Shown here: positions 45,550-56,719 of the stretch, piece after piece
Layout of the letters: each line of letters starts with the position of its first letter
How positions within the stretch are numbered: the first letter of the stretch is position 1
DNA from: Aphidius gifuensis
Lineage: Eukaryota; Arthropoda; Insecta; Hymenoptera; Braconidae
NCBI RefSeq assembly: GCF_014905175.1
Contig: NC_057789.1
Location: forward strand, 15,366,876-15,430,875
Length of the DNA: 64,000 bases
Reading direction: 5' to 3'
The notes under the pieces: generated by a model
Told to the model about the DNA's origin: nothing
Databases searched by the model: none
What the model saw: the letters and a program-made list of their open reading frames with translations, nothing else
Program-made: the position numbers and the translations under genes

Positions 45550-46835
45550 TCAACTGGTGATTTACCAAATTTTTGAATTTTTTGTAACATTTCAAGTTTT
45601 AATAATATTGAATAAACTGTTTGACTATAGATTGTAAACTCGAATTTTTTAATGAATTAATAACACTTGTATTTGTAACAGCATCATTAAGACCAAACAA
45701 ATCTTTATCATTTAAACATTTCAATGATTGATACTGATAATAATCATAATCATTATTTCTGATACATTTTCTTTTTTTGTATCTTTATCACATTTTGTGG
45801 TGACACAGTCCATGTAAAAAGTGGATCATAAAGTAATACTTGAAGTAATGTATTAATCATTTCTCTACGATCACGTAATAGTCATTGCTTCTCCACATGT
45901 TCTTCTTAATACACCTTCAACACCAGACACACCCATTACTGCTTCAATATCTCTTGTTAACCAAATGGTGCTGGTTTTCGTACTGGTAATGCTCAACCTT
46001 CTTCAAATGGAATACCAAAATCAATATGTACTCTTTCAGCAGTATTTTGATCAATCAATGTATTACTAACATGACCACCATTAATAAACAATATGTAACC
46101 AACTATACTTGTTGTTGCAGTACTTCTAACATATGCCAAACAACGTTCAAACCATGTTTCTGGTGATGGAAATTTTTCCAAAAATAAATATTGAAATGCT
46201 GGCTTGAAATTTTTACAACAATTTTGATATCCCTGGTGGAAATAATTTCTCCGTAAAACTCCGGAAAAACTCCGTAAAATTCCGGAAAAACTCCGTAAAA
46301 TTCCGGAAATACTCCGTAAAATTTCGGAAAACTCCGTATCACTCCGGAATTGGCCCATTAAAATTTTTCGGTCATTTTTTTTCCTTCATTTTACACAGGA
46401 ATTCGAGTATTTTAGAATTGCAACCGATTTTTCGTATTTTTTCGAATTTTTTCTAAGTGAGCCAATTCCGGAATAATCCGGAGCGATTCCGGAATCATCC
46501 GGAGCAATTTGGAATAATCCGGAGTAATCTGGAGCAATTCCGGAGCAATCCGGAGAAATATTTCCACCAGGGATACTTTTAATTTGACTGAATTTGGCTC
46601 ATTATGTGAATCAGCAAGTTTTTGTCTACATAACCATTTGATTTAACATCAATTATCATTGTTAGTACCATTTTATTTTCATAGCTACGTATTTTGTGTA
46701 TTTTAAATTTCAATGGTATGCGTGTTCGACTTTTTTTTTTGGATCAAATTGATAATATGCAAGTTCAATTAAAGCATTCATCATTTCATTGTATTCATCA
46801 ATTAATAAATTTATATTTGCTTTTTTGAGATCATT
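45550..46835 (-). pseudogene. ATM-like PI3K-related kinase pseudogene
   Basis: Minus-strand pieces in the order of the ATM C-terminus: about 46830-46640 (DEYNEMMNALIELAYYQFD in shifting frames, then a block resembling the region before the kinase N-lobe), 46215-45993 (FKPAFQYLFLEKFPSPETW, SIVGYILFINGGHVSNTLID, VHIDFGIPFEEG) and 45990-45780 (LTRDIEAVMGVSGVEGVLRR, LLQVLLYDPLF). The last two are the catalytic and activation loops and C-lobe of ATM/Tel1. The catalytic-loop GDRH-type motif is NGGH here, so the essential Asp is lost; there are stops, frameshifts and a ~100-codon gap at the MITE (46231-46572). Intact ATM signals DNA double-strand breaks. No introns are visible, which would suit a retrocopy or a partial duplication. 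Confidence 0.85.
46231..46572. mobile_element. 342-bp CCCTGG-ended MITE in the kinase pseudogene
   Basis: CCCTGGTGGAAATAATTTCT at 46231 and complement ending at 46572. AT is present on both flanks. The interior is composed of 'actccggaaaaactccgtaa' and 'aatccggagcaatt' words arranged as two inverted halves. Confidence 0.9.
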
Positions 46836-46998
46836 TGTAATACTAAAACTTTATCCAAATTTATACTTAAACTGGATCCGAATTTTAATTGAAAAAAAAA
46901 AAATAATATATATTCTTTTTTCAATCATTTTTTTTAACAATAATTATTACCAATATTTCTATCTTAGAAAATTCAACGTAAACTAAACTAAAATTCCG
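46836..46998. other. Spacer with a GGATCCGA word
   Basis: AT-rich; CTGGATCCGAATTTT at about 46871 echoes the array at 47270-47520, so the array element may begin here. Confidence 0.4.
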
Positions 46999-47068
46999 GA
47001 ATTTACGGGGACTTGATCTCGGGGCTTTTCCGTTTAAAGTCGACGACATTATCCTATCGACCACGGCG
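46999..47068 (-). other. tRNA-like module with A and B boxes
   Basis: Minus strand TGGTCGATAGGATAATG (A-box-like) and GAGATCAAGTCCCC (B-box-like), about 45 bp apart, 200 bp from the GGATCCG array. Confidence 0.5.
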
Positions 47069-47249
47069 GCGTACATGGAATCGTTGAAATCAAAAGTAAT
47101 TTACAAGTATAGAGAGTTATCTAAAAATAACAATAGAAAAACTTGATATGATTAATAATATATATAGGCAAGAATGTATTTAATATTATCAAAAAATAAA
47201 ATAACATTCTAAAATTAATTTTTTTTTTTTTTTTTATCAAATACTTCTA

Positions 47250-47520
47250 AGTTGGATCCGTTTCAAATCAGGGAAACCGGATTCAGCTTACCTTAGCCAA
47301 GCCTGACCGAATCCGGAGGTTAACTTTGAAAAAAAATCAAACTTCAATTAAAGTCCGGCAATCCGGATCCGATTCGGATCAGGAAAGAGCAAGGAAAGCC
47401 GGATCCGGTTAGCCTTAGCTATAACGGATCCGAAAAGGGCCAGGAAACCCAGATCCGGAGTACCTTAGCCATACTGGATCCGATTCGGATCAGGATCCGG
47501 CTAACCTGATCTCATCAGGT
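47250..47520. repeat. GGATCCG / CCGGATC motif array
   Basis: GGATCCGATTCGGATCAGG and partial forms occur at least six times with 'gccttagctat' spacers between. GC-richer than its surroundings. Boundaries unclear. Confidence 0.75.
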
Positions 47521-47836
47521 AAAGAAATATAACGGTTGATACGTTGATCTGGAATTTGCCGGAAAATGCCAGAATTTCTAAAATAAGTTGGACTTCTGAC
47601 AAATTCCGACAAATTTTTATGTCATTTCATAGAATAAGCCGTGAAAAATTGGCGGATTATATTATATCACGCCCCGTCATATATAGTACGCGCAGCTTTT
47701 ATGCGCATACCCCTTTTTTTCGGTCAAAAGTCAGGGGTACATTCCAAAACCTTCGTTCGGTTCGGTATATCAAGATGGCGGATTTCAGGGTTCTTTTGCA
47801 ATTTTTTTTATCGCAATAATAAGTTAATCACTTATA
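47521..47836. other. Intergenic, no gene assigned
   Basis: Two overlapping short frames (47544-47865) have no domain. No clear repeat. Confidence 0.4.
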
Positions 47837-48276
47837 CACTGAGAGAAATTTTAACTAAAAATTAAAACCCATGTTGAATAGAAATTACTATACTGCTTTG
47901 TAATTTTTGTTCTATTTCTGGGATTGGCCGCGAGAGATGATATTCTACAATAAAATTATGTAAAATGTCACACAATGTCAAAAAATTGTTATGTTACTTC
48001 AAGTCTCTGTACATCGTTATCTATTGCAGATAGACATGGGGTTGAGTGGAGTTAATTATTGGGAATTCAATTCTAAACAATTTATAAAGAATTACTTTTT
48101 TCGATTAATCTCTTAGATAATGAGTTATGAGTTAATTAAAATAAAGCACATACATGTTTTGTGGAAACGATAAAAAATATTATAAGTTCGAATAAAAAAT
48201 ACTGAATAATTTAATAAATATTCTAATATATATAATAAAATTTATCATGTACACATATAAAAGTTAGCATAAACTT

Positions 48277-49459
48277 TGTAACCGATTTTCTGACCTGCGC
48301 GGCGAGAACTATCGGCCAAGGTTAACAACGAGGATTTCTCACCATCTTCCTCAAAATCACCGGGGGGAGCCATGTTGGTTATCTCGTAAGCCAACAGCCG
48401 TAGGAGTAACGAGAACGAAATATGAGAACCTAACTCAGTCTTAGAAATGGTAGAGGGGCGCGGTCCACCTGATCGGACTATGAAATACGTAACCAAACCT
48501 GAGGGAACCATCGTAAACCAAGTATAGTGTTACATACGCCTATATTACATTGCGACTATACTATAGCAAAATACTGACGTCACAAGTATCATAAGTGCAG
48601 GAGCAAATATTCTACATATGAAATGAGTATTTTGTATAGGGAACCATACAGCGATCCATCCGTGACCAGGTCTTACACATACGTTGCCATTGCAATAATA
48701 ATATATCTCAATAATATTATTATTGTTATTATTTACAGCGATCCATTCGTGAACTCACACATACACATTTATGTGTGATGATGGTCTAACCATCACATAC
48801 ACATTATGTAGCGAGAATATAATAATTATTATTATTATACTAAGAGAACCATATAGCGTGATCATTAGTATTAGTCTGCCATTGGAAATCCGGACAGAGT
48901 TTCACCAGGACTTAACGTCTGATACCTAGAGAACCTTTACGAGAGATCCAAACGATGTCGAGAGAACCAGTAGTGAACCAAGAGAGCCAGTCAAGAGAAT
49001 GTAGTGATCAGTTCGAGAGCCAGACAAGTTGCGTCCTAACGATAGCGTTCTGCACTCAGCTACTGTGAGTCCTCTGAATCACCACTCGCGCGCTCTCCCA
49101 CCTATCGTCTCGGACATGCGCAGCACGCTTTCCTAGCCCGCAACACGAATAGGTATCCGATCCAGCCCGTAGCCTTCGGAGAGTTCGTCTTTTCGACGGA
49201 TGGAGGGGAAAACTAGCACCGGTCGAGGTTTAACGTATCAAGCTTACTACGGGACCTCGAATATGTGCGAAACATGTGCCACACTGACACCACTCGTAGT
49301 AGACTTGACCCTCCATAGTGCCTATGCAGTGACCCTTAGAATTATTAACAATTAACTCCTATTAATTATTAATAATTCAGTTGACAGCAAATAAATAATT
49401 AGAGCTCTTTCTATTAATTATTTATTTCGAGAACCAGCGAAATAATAAATTTCGTTACA
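48277..49459 (+). repeat. 1183-bp solo LTR with 4-bp duplication
   Basis: Begins TGTAACCG and ends CGTTACA, flanked by ACTT at 48273-48276 and 49460-49463. It is distinctly less AT-rich than its surroundings. A second copy is at 61266-63345. The TG...CA ends and 4-bp duplication fit a Gypsy-type LTR; no internal coding region lies next to it, so the element was reduced to one LTR by recombination. Confidence 0.85.
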
Positions 49460-49800
49460 ACTTATATATTTTTTACTATATCGCTTTGTAAAAATTCTGG
49501 TTGTGGGGCGAAATAATACAAAGATGGCCGACTGATTGAAAAAATGATTGAATTGTCATGTAATTTCAAGCATTTCTACAGCCTTATCTGTTGAAGCTAG
49601 GTATGGGGTTAACCAAGGTTTATTGTTGGTAATTTATTTCTAAACAATTTATCAAGAATGAATTTTTTCTATTTATCAATTAGTTTTCGAGTTTTGAGCG
49701 TGTAAACAGAAAAGAAAAAATGTTGCCGGGAATTGATTGCCGTTCTCCGTGAATCTAGCACAAACTGCCGAACTTAGCACAAAAAATGTCCAACTTTTAA

Positions 49801-50307
49801 GGAGGTTATGCACAAATTCATTGCGGGTGTTGCGGGGCGCTTCTGACGTCACAGACAAAACTGAAATCCGACTACACTGTAAAAAAATAAAGTGAAAAGC
49901 GCCTGCGTCCCATATACAATATATGGGATTGCGGGTATGTGTGTGTGTTTGAACATGCTATACGTTGCCACATCTAATTTTTGTAAAGTTTATAATTAAT
50001 TACTCATTAATTGACTGATCAACATATGAAAATTTTTCGCTCAATTAATAAAACTCGGTTTCTAGTATATGTGTGATTTTTTTCAAGACTTTCTCATCAT
50101 TTTTTCTATCCGAAAAAAATGGTTGAAATCTCCATAAGAGCCAATGTTAAATATTATTTTCAATAATTAATTACAAAAAATTTAACCGATCAACATAAGA
50201 AAATAATTATACCGTTGTATTCAGAATGAAAAGATCTACTTGTGTACAAAATTTTAGAACATTCTCATTATATTTTTTAAAAAAAGAGTAATTTGTGCAT
50301 AACCTCC
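49801..50307. mobile_element. 507-bp TTAA-flanked MITE
   Basis: GGAGGTTATGCACAAATT at 49801 and complement ending at 50307, with TTAA on both sides (49797-49800, 50308-50311). It fits non-autonomous piggyBac or Kolobok derivatives. Confidence 0.82.
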
Positions 50308-50672
50308 TTAAATAAAATTTATAATAAAATATAGTAAATTCTAAAACCGGTAGTGCGTAAATTCTCAGTCTGCTAGAATTTACTTGTGAGTATCGTGAAT
50401 TTAGTCATTTTTTTTAAAGAAAAATTACAATAAAATTATGTAAAATTTATGGCTTAGTATTGTATATAGTCAATGGCCAAATTTTTTACATAACTTTATT
50501 GTAAAAATTATTTATCAATACATGTATACGAATTATTAATTATGTAAAAATTATTTATTAATACATGTATACGAATAATTCTTACAAATAATCGGAGGAA
50601 CGCAGTTTTTACTATTCGCTTTGTAATTTTTTCTTATACGTTTGTAATTTTTAGTTAAAATTTCTTTCAGTG

Positions 50673-52116
50673 TACTTATTATTGATTAGAATAAAAAACA
50701 ATTACTATTATTATCCTGCCTCTACTAAAAAAATATCAACTGACACTAATATAGAAAAGTTTGACCCCATGTTATTAACCCGTTAATAACCGACTCACAG
50801 CACTACCTATTATGGAATAATATGTCATATTTTTTTGACCATGAGATTACATGGGTCCTATTTGTTTTATCCTTTTTTCATACGTTTCTTACTTTTTATC
50901 TGTAGATAATTGTAAAAAAAGTAAAAACTCACTATATGCCTATCCCTGTTTATGATACACGTGTCGATATTATCAACTCTATCAAAAAAGTTTCACGCCT
51001 TTGATTAATATTCAGACATGACATTTTATAAAAAAAAAATACATATTACAGAATAGTGATACATTCTATTCTTTTTTGAATTGTTTTTTGAATAATATAG
51101 GAAAAATTTTATTTACGATTTGATCAAAATGAACAAATTGTGTACTGTCTTATTAAAGAAGATATCGTTTTGAGATTTTTTATTTCTTAAGTAAAGAATT
51201 CCTAATTATTGCTTAAAATAAATAGTGTATATTCAAAAGAAACTGAGTTGAAAAGTAGTGATTTAATTTATTTCTTTCAAAGGTATCATGGATTTCGTCA
51301 ATATCATCTTTATCGTGGGTTTTGTGAGTCTGAACTGAATAAATAATATCTCTTTAATTTTTTTATATTAACTTCTCATTGTAAGCTATTTAAACGGTAT
51401 GTTCATTGTTAAAAATATAAAGAAACGTGTATCGTAAAATAGTTTCGTATAATATATGTTCTTTTCGTGCGAAGTGACTATAAATAACGTCCATCGCAAC
51501 AGAATCCACAAATGCGATCGAAAAAGATTCGTGATTCACTGCAAGAGGATCATTACTATTAATGAGAAACATTTTCAGTTCATACCAGTTTTATGAATAC
51601 ATATGAACGTGACATTCATGAGTTATAATGTGCAGTTAGTCGCGAATATCGTCAATATCCTTCAACACTGTCAATCAATTGAATAGTAGGTTTATTATTA
51701 TACCAGCATCTTGCGTCGATATTACCCGTGTAACGATTGCAAACAGTTACCCAACGGATGTCTTTCGATCTGATGACGACATGCTGTTCGTTGAATGGCC
51801 GTCCCACAGTATCTGTTGCGAAATAAAGTAGTAGCTAGTTCTTGGGCTGGTTGTTGCACGTTCAATGGTATTTCACGCTGAACCTGTATCGGCAAACCGT
51901 TCTCGGCCATGCATCAGCCGTGAGTCAGTATCGGTCATCACTTTTGAGCATAGAAAAACTTTGATTTTAACATGTAAAAAATTGACAAGAATATCATCTA
52001 TTTTTAAATGTCTGTTTTTTGTGATAAGTTTCTGAAAAATACTGACAACTTTTTGAATTCAATATTTTTAATTAAAAAAAACGATCGTATACTCCTGTTC
52101 ATATATGTTATATATA
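50673..52116. other. Intergenic; unassigned short frames
   Basis: A GC-richer patch at 51450-51910 holds two minus-strand frames (60 and 62 codons: SIAFVDSVAMDVIYSHFARK; VQREIPLNVQQPAQELATTL) that I do not recognise. A 16-codon hydrophobic plus-strand frame at 51287 resembles a signal peptide but stops at once. Probably a decayed gene. Confidence 0.35.
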
Positions 52117-52530
52117 CACTGTAAAAAAAAAATAATTAGTTTCACTATGTTACTATAGTACCGAGGGACGTTTTCGGAAATATGGTTTAACATATTATTT
52201 TTGATAATTTTTTTTACTATGTGAACTTTAAATTTAACTACAGTAAAATAGTAAAATCTACTCTGCTGAGATAAAACCGGTTTTTATTATGGTTTCAGTA
52301 GACTTTACTTGTTCAATAGATAGTCTTCACTATACCAATGATACGAACAACCATAGACTTTTTACTTTTTACTATGTTGTATGTTTAAATTAACCATGAC
52401 CGTGGGGGTACATTTGGAAAAATGAACCGTACTATGGAAACTCTTAAAATGTGCTATGCAATTCGTAGTTGTTACTATATACAAAATGGTAAAAGTTATT
52501 ATGTCTGTAGTTAGTTTCACTATGTTAGCA
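52117..52530 (+). mobile_element. CACTG-ended element remnant
   Basis: TA then CACTGTAAAAAAAAAATAAT at 52117; its first 90 bp (TACTATAGTACCGAGGGACG) match, inverted, the right end at 10199. Words such as 'ttactatgtt' recur through the block. No right end was found. Confidence 0.5.
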
Positions 52531-52682
52531 TGAAAGAAGAAGGGAATAAAAGGGAATAAATATATACAGGGTGTTTCCGAATTCGCGCACGTGAGTTATA
52601 CAGTGCTATTCTACGCAAAATTCCAAGATATACGTTATTTTTCATTTTTTTTCTGCGAAGCTTCATTTTCAAGATATGTACG

Positions 52683-53178
52683 ATTGAAGTTGACCAATCA
52701 AAAACAAGTCTCATGAACTATTATCATTATGGCGCCGTACGTGGTTACGCCCAAAAATTAGATTAAATAGTATGCGGTGCACTTGCAGTATGCGGTTTAT
52801 TATTGACAACAGTTTGTTAGAATTTTTAAATAACCTGAAATTTGTCTAAAAAAACACCGCATACACCCATACCGCATACTGCATTAGACGCTGCTATTGA
52901 CACTTCTTCGATCACAACATACCGCATACTTTAAGTATACACAGTATACGGAATCAACGCACCGCATGCTGTGTAGATTTAGAGTATGCGGTATGCTGTA
53001 AACGGAAAAGTGTCAATAGCAGCGTCTAATGCAGTATGCGGTATGGGTGTATGCGGTGTTTTCTTAGACAAATTTCAGGTTATTCTAACAACTGTTGTCG
53101 CTAAACGCCACTACAATCCACTACAGGCTGCGGCACCGCAATAGTTCGTTCGAACTGTTTTTGATTGGTCAGCTTCAA
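52683..53178. mobile_element. ~500-bp foldback with 'atgcggtatg' words
   Basis: Outer arms ATTGAAGTTGACCAATCAAA (52684) and complement near 53178. Inner arms of more than 60 bp (52842-52904 against 53010-53072) differ at about one position. TATACAGGGTGTTTCC at about 52564 just left is another common insect element end with no partner here. Confidence 0.82.
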
Positions 53179-53263
53179 TGCGCATATAAAAGCTTCGCGT
53201 ATAATAACGTACTGGCGTACACTGAAACCACCGTAAACTGACACGGATTCTTCTACTGTTCTA

Positions 53264-53335
53264 TACCTGAATGGCTATTTCGGTAAACCATCGGAGTTCG
53301 ACTCCAGAAACCCGGGATCGAATCCCAAGTTAGGT
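53264..53335 (+). other. tRNA-like module with A and B boxes
   Basis: TGGCTATTTCGGTAAACC (A-box-like) and GGATCGAATCCC (B box), about 45 bp apart, 85 bp after the foldback. Confidence 0.5.
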
Positions 53336-53788
53336 CAAGAAATAGCCAAGTTGAGAAATATGTATAAAGATAATAATAATAATAATAATCTTATATAAAA
53401 AGGACAGTTGTCATCGATCTTCCGAATATTTGATTGGTTATTTTGTTTTCTCTGTCACTCTCATGTCATTTGTCATTTTTTCTTTGTCTGTTGTTAATGA
53501 AATATAAATAAACAAATTTTCTTTCTCAGTCACTCTTACGGTTGGAAGTCTTTCAAGTTAGTGCAATCTATACGAAACTTTCGTAAAAATTCAGTGCTAT
53601 ATAAATTTTGCACTGAAAAAATTGAATTGCAGGATGTGCATGAAAAAAACATAATCATATGCATGTTTTTTTTATTAATTAGGCGCAGTCAAAGAAAAAT
53701 GTGAACTTTGCAGTTTTCTCTTTTTGATACAAATTTTTTGTGTAACGTAACCATTTTTTTTTTTTTTGACTTGTTTCCTTTCTGCTCT
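53336..53788. other. Intergenic, (AAT)n and no gene
   Basis: A short AATAAT run at 53370-53390; nothing else recognised. Confidence 0.45.
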
Positions 53789-53937
53789 ATCTAGAGTGGG
53801 TATATAAGTAGAGTGAAGCCACCGAGGTCCCATTAGTCCGAATTTTGTGCTCACCGTATGGAGTGGGTATAAGGGGGTTCCGTCACTTCCGAGGTAAAAA
53901 TCATCTATGGCTCCACTCTGCTTATACTCACTCTAGC
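53789..53937. mobile_element. ~149-bp palindromic MITE
   Basis: CTAGAGTGGGTATATAAGTA at 53790 and its inverted, slightly diverged counterpart ending near 53937. The word 'gagtgggtataag' recurs at 53861 in the centre. Confidence 0.7.
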
Positions 53938-55077
53938 TCTATCGTATCTGCCCACTCTTTTAACGTCGTGTACAAAAAGACTGGAGGTCTCTAATCATGT
54001 GGGACGAAGAGATAACAGAAAAAGCGGCGTTCAGGCAAGTCTTAGAGACTGTACCTTCCCGACGCGGTAAACATGGCATTTTTTTCTTTGTAACGCTTTT
54101 TTCTTCTTATTCACTGTCTTTGCTCACACTTCTTACCCAACGACCATGTAAGCATTAAATTTCTTTTTGATAATAAAGAAATGAAATGATAGTATCTTTT
54201 CTATTTTTTTGAAATGTGTTTTTCATAGAACTTAACATAAGTTTTTTTTTCTGTAAAAATTGTGTTTTTTTTTTTATTAATAAGTTTGTTTCAGGTAATA
54301 TCATGTTAATAAAGAAAGATAACATAGTTGTTCAACCTCTAAAAAATGCCAGTGATTTTTTTCACAATAGAAATAACGTTTAACAATGAATTCAATCAAT
54401 TTATGTTAAATATAATTCTCGTAGCGATGACACTTATGTTCTGTTACAGAATTCTTTCTTTTATCAATAGTAGATGACACTAGTAGATCTCTTGTTCTAA
54501 GGAAAGAATTATATTCAATTTCAAAAAGGTCTATTTTACGCTTAGTAAATGATTTAACAGTATTAAAATTGATAAATTTTCGTGCTTATAAGGTTTATTA
54601 AGGGATATCCAGCACAAATCAAAAATACGGATAGAGTCTTGAAATTTTTCAAGTAGCTTAATGAAATAGTAATACACACGCTCAAATTTTATGATAATTT
54701 TCTTGTAGCTAATTACTTAGTAATTAATTAATAAAGTAGGCTACTTTTTTGGAGGTTATACATAGGTTCTTATGGAGAGCCCGGTTGAGTTTTTAGAAAC
54801 CTGGTTAGCCATTTCACGAAAAATACGGCTAGCTTTATCAAAAACTAAGTATAGATAGAGGAAACAATAAGGAAACTTTTGATATAAAAATTAATAGGGC
54901 TTTGAGACCTTTTTATTTTACAATAAATAAAAATAAATTTTTGTCTTTGTCTAAATACTTAAGTGGAAGTGAGAAACAAGATTTTCTCCTTTTTTTTTTA
55001 TCTCGTTCGCACTCATAGAAATATTATGTTTCTAAATTTCATACGCAAGAGGTCTCTAGATATGCGCGGGTAAAACC
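53938..55077. other. Intergenic, no gene seen
   Basis: AT-rich sequence with scattered GC patches (about 53995-54070). No domain-bearing frame. Confidence 0.45.
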
Positions 55078-55239
55078 TTAACAGTTAGCCGACAAGTAAT
55101 GGGCCGACAAAAAAACAATGATTGTAGCTGATTGTACTTGGATTGTAGATGATTGTAATATATTTAGTTTTGTTTGTCAACCCCCTAATTAATTTTAATT
55201 AATTAATGAATATTTGGAGTTGCCAGATAGCCGACAATT

Positions 55240-55809
55240 TATAATTTTCAAATGGCTGATATTTTTATAGTAATAAGATGCTTAATCGATAGCAAATCGT
55301 TTATACATCATTATTTTTCGTTTTTCATTGTTTAATGATTTTTATTTTTTTAAATATTAATTAAAAACCATTGTACTATTCATCCACTGTTAATTAGTAC
55401 TTGCGCATGCGCAGTTACCGCGATAAAAAAATAACAAATATTGAAGTCTGATTTCTTTTTTTTTCATTAAACATTATAATGAATTGATAAGATAGTAATT
55501 TAATATTTACTTAGTTGTTTATTATTTGAAAAATTTTATTGTTTATTATTGTACACATTTTATTAATCCTCAACATTGCCCAACACCAACATGACATTTG
55601 GTCGCTATTTTTTATCAGTGAACTCGCGCATGCGCAAGTTCTAATTAACAGTGATTAGCAGGGGGATGAATAGTACAATAGTTTTTAACTAATATTAAAA
55701 AAAATAAAAATTATTGAACAATGACAAACGAAAAATAATGATGTACAAACGATTTGCTATCGATTAAGCATCTTATTACTATAAAAATATCAGCCATTTG
55801 AAAATTATA
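55240..55809. mobile_element. 570-bp hairpin element (inner 1)
   Basis: Arms of about 200 bp from TATAATTTTCAAATGG to the block around CGCGCATGCGCA or GCGCATGCGCAG, inverted about a centre near 55520. AATT lies on both flanks. Confidence 0.85.
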
Positions 55810-55815
55810 AATTGA

Positions 55816-56527
55816 GGGTCTGGATGCAATAACACGTCGAGCGCTCGAAGTCAAGAAAATGCTATGTTGCTGTGGGTGGAAAATAAGAAAAATTAAAATT
55901 GAAAAATTAAAAAAAAAAAAAATACGTATGTCCGCGCGTTCGTATATCCATAAAAATACAAACAGTATACGCGCAATTTATTGTTAAATTAATAACTCAG
56001 TAAATAATTAATAAAAATATCTAAAAATTTGTAAAAAACTTCTTGATATACTGCTCAACAATATTGCCACTGACAAGTTACTCAATTTTTAAATTTTCCC
56101 GACTCTTTTTTCATTCAAAGTTAGACAAATTGAAATTTTCCTCGACTGTAAATAATCATATAATAAAAATTAAACAAAACGAATAAATGAGTTTTTTTAT
56201 TATACTGTTGCAATCGGTAGCTTATAATGAAACTACAGTCAAAATTTCAAGTCGATTTATTACTTTTTAAAGAAGTTATCTCGAGTTATATGATTAAAAA
56301 AAAGTATTTTTTTCAAAAAAAAAAATTTTGTTTTTATTTTTTATCCCGTAAACTAATTATCATATAAAAAAGTTTATTTGGAGAAAAACATGTATTTTTT
56401 GATTTTATCGACGACTGTATTTTTTTTTTTTTTTAATTTTTCAATTTTAATTTTTCTTATTTTCCACCCACAGCAACATAGCATTTTCTTGACTTCGAGC
56501 GCTCGACGTGTTATTGCATCCAGACCC
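55816..56527. mobile_element. 712-bp hairpin element (inner 2)
   Basis: Arms of about 100 bp: GGGTCTGGATGCAATAACAC at 55816 and its complement ending 56527, nearly perfect, flanked by TTGA/TCAA. The centre (55925-56420) has no gene. Confidence 0.85.
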
Positions 56528-56719
56528 TCAATTGTCGGCTATCTGGCAACTTCAAATATTCATTAATTAATTAAAATTAATGAGGGGGTTGACAAACAAA
56601 ACTAAATATATTACAACCATCTACAATCCAAGTACAATCAGCTACAATTATTGTTTTTTTGTCGGCCCATTACTTGTCGGGTAACTGTTAATAAACGCTT
56701 ATAAGTCAAGTCGTACACC

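Larger units (their letters stand above)
47837..50672. mobile_element. CACTG-ended element with TA duplication, host to two insertions
   Basis: CACTGAGAGAAATTTTAACT at 47837 matches the inverted right end at 50672 over about 28 bp with one mismatch; TA lies on both flanks (47835-47836, 50673-50674). The body without inserts is about 1.1 kb. It contains a solo LTR (48277-49459) and a TTAA-flanked MITE (49801-50307). No coding content. Confidence 0.82.
55082..56687. mobile_element. TTAA-flanked inverted-repeat element containing two hairpin elements
   Basis: Arms of about 155 bp: CAGTTAGCCGACAAGTAATG at 55082 against the inverted end at 56687, with TTAA on both sides (55078-55081, 56688-56691). 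The centre is entirely occupied by two further hairpins (55240-55809, 55816-56527). It is itself inserted beside the polymerase relic that starts at about 56720. Confidence 0.87.

Noticed and set aside
46103..46342. Repetitive FPEFYGVFPEFYG frame
   Set aside because: Translation of the CCCTGG MITE motif array; not a repeat protein.
51722..51910. 62-codon frame with ordinary codon use
   Set aside because: No recognisable family, stops soon after on both sides; noted as a possible decayed gene only.
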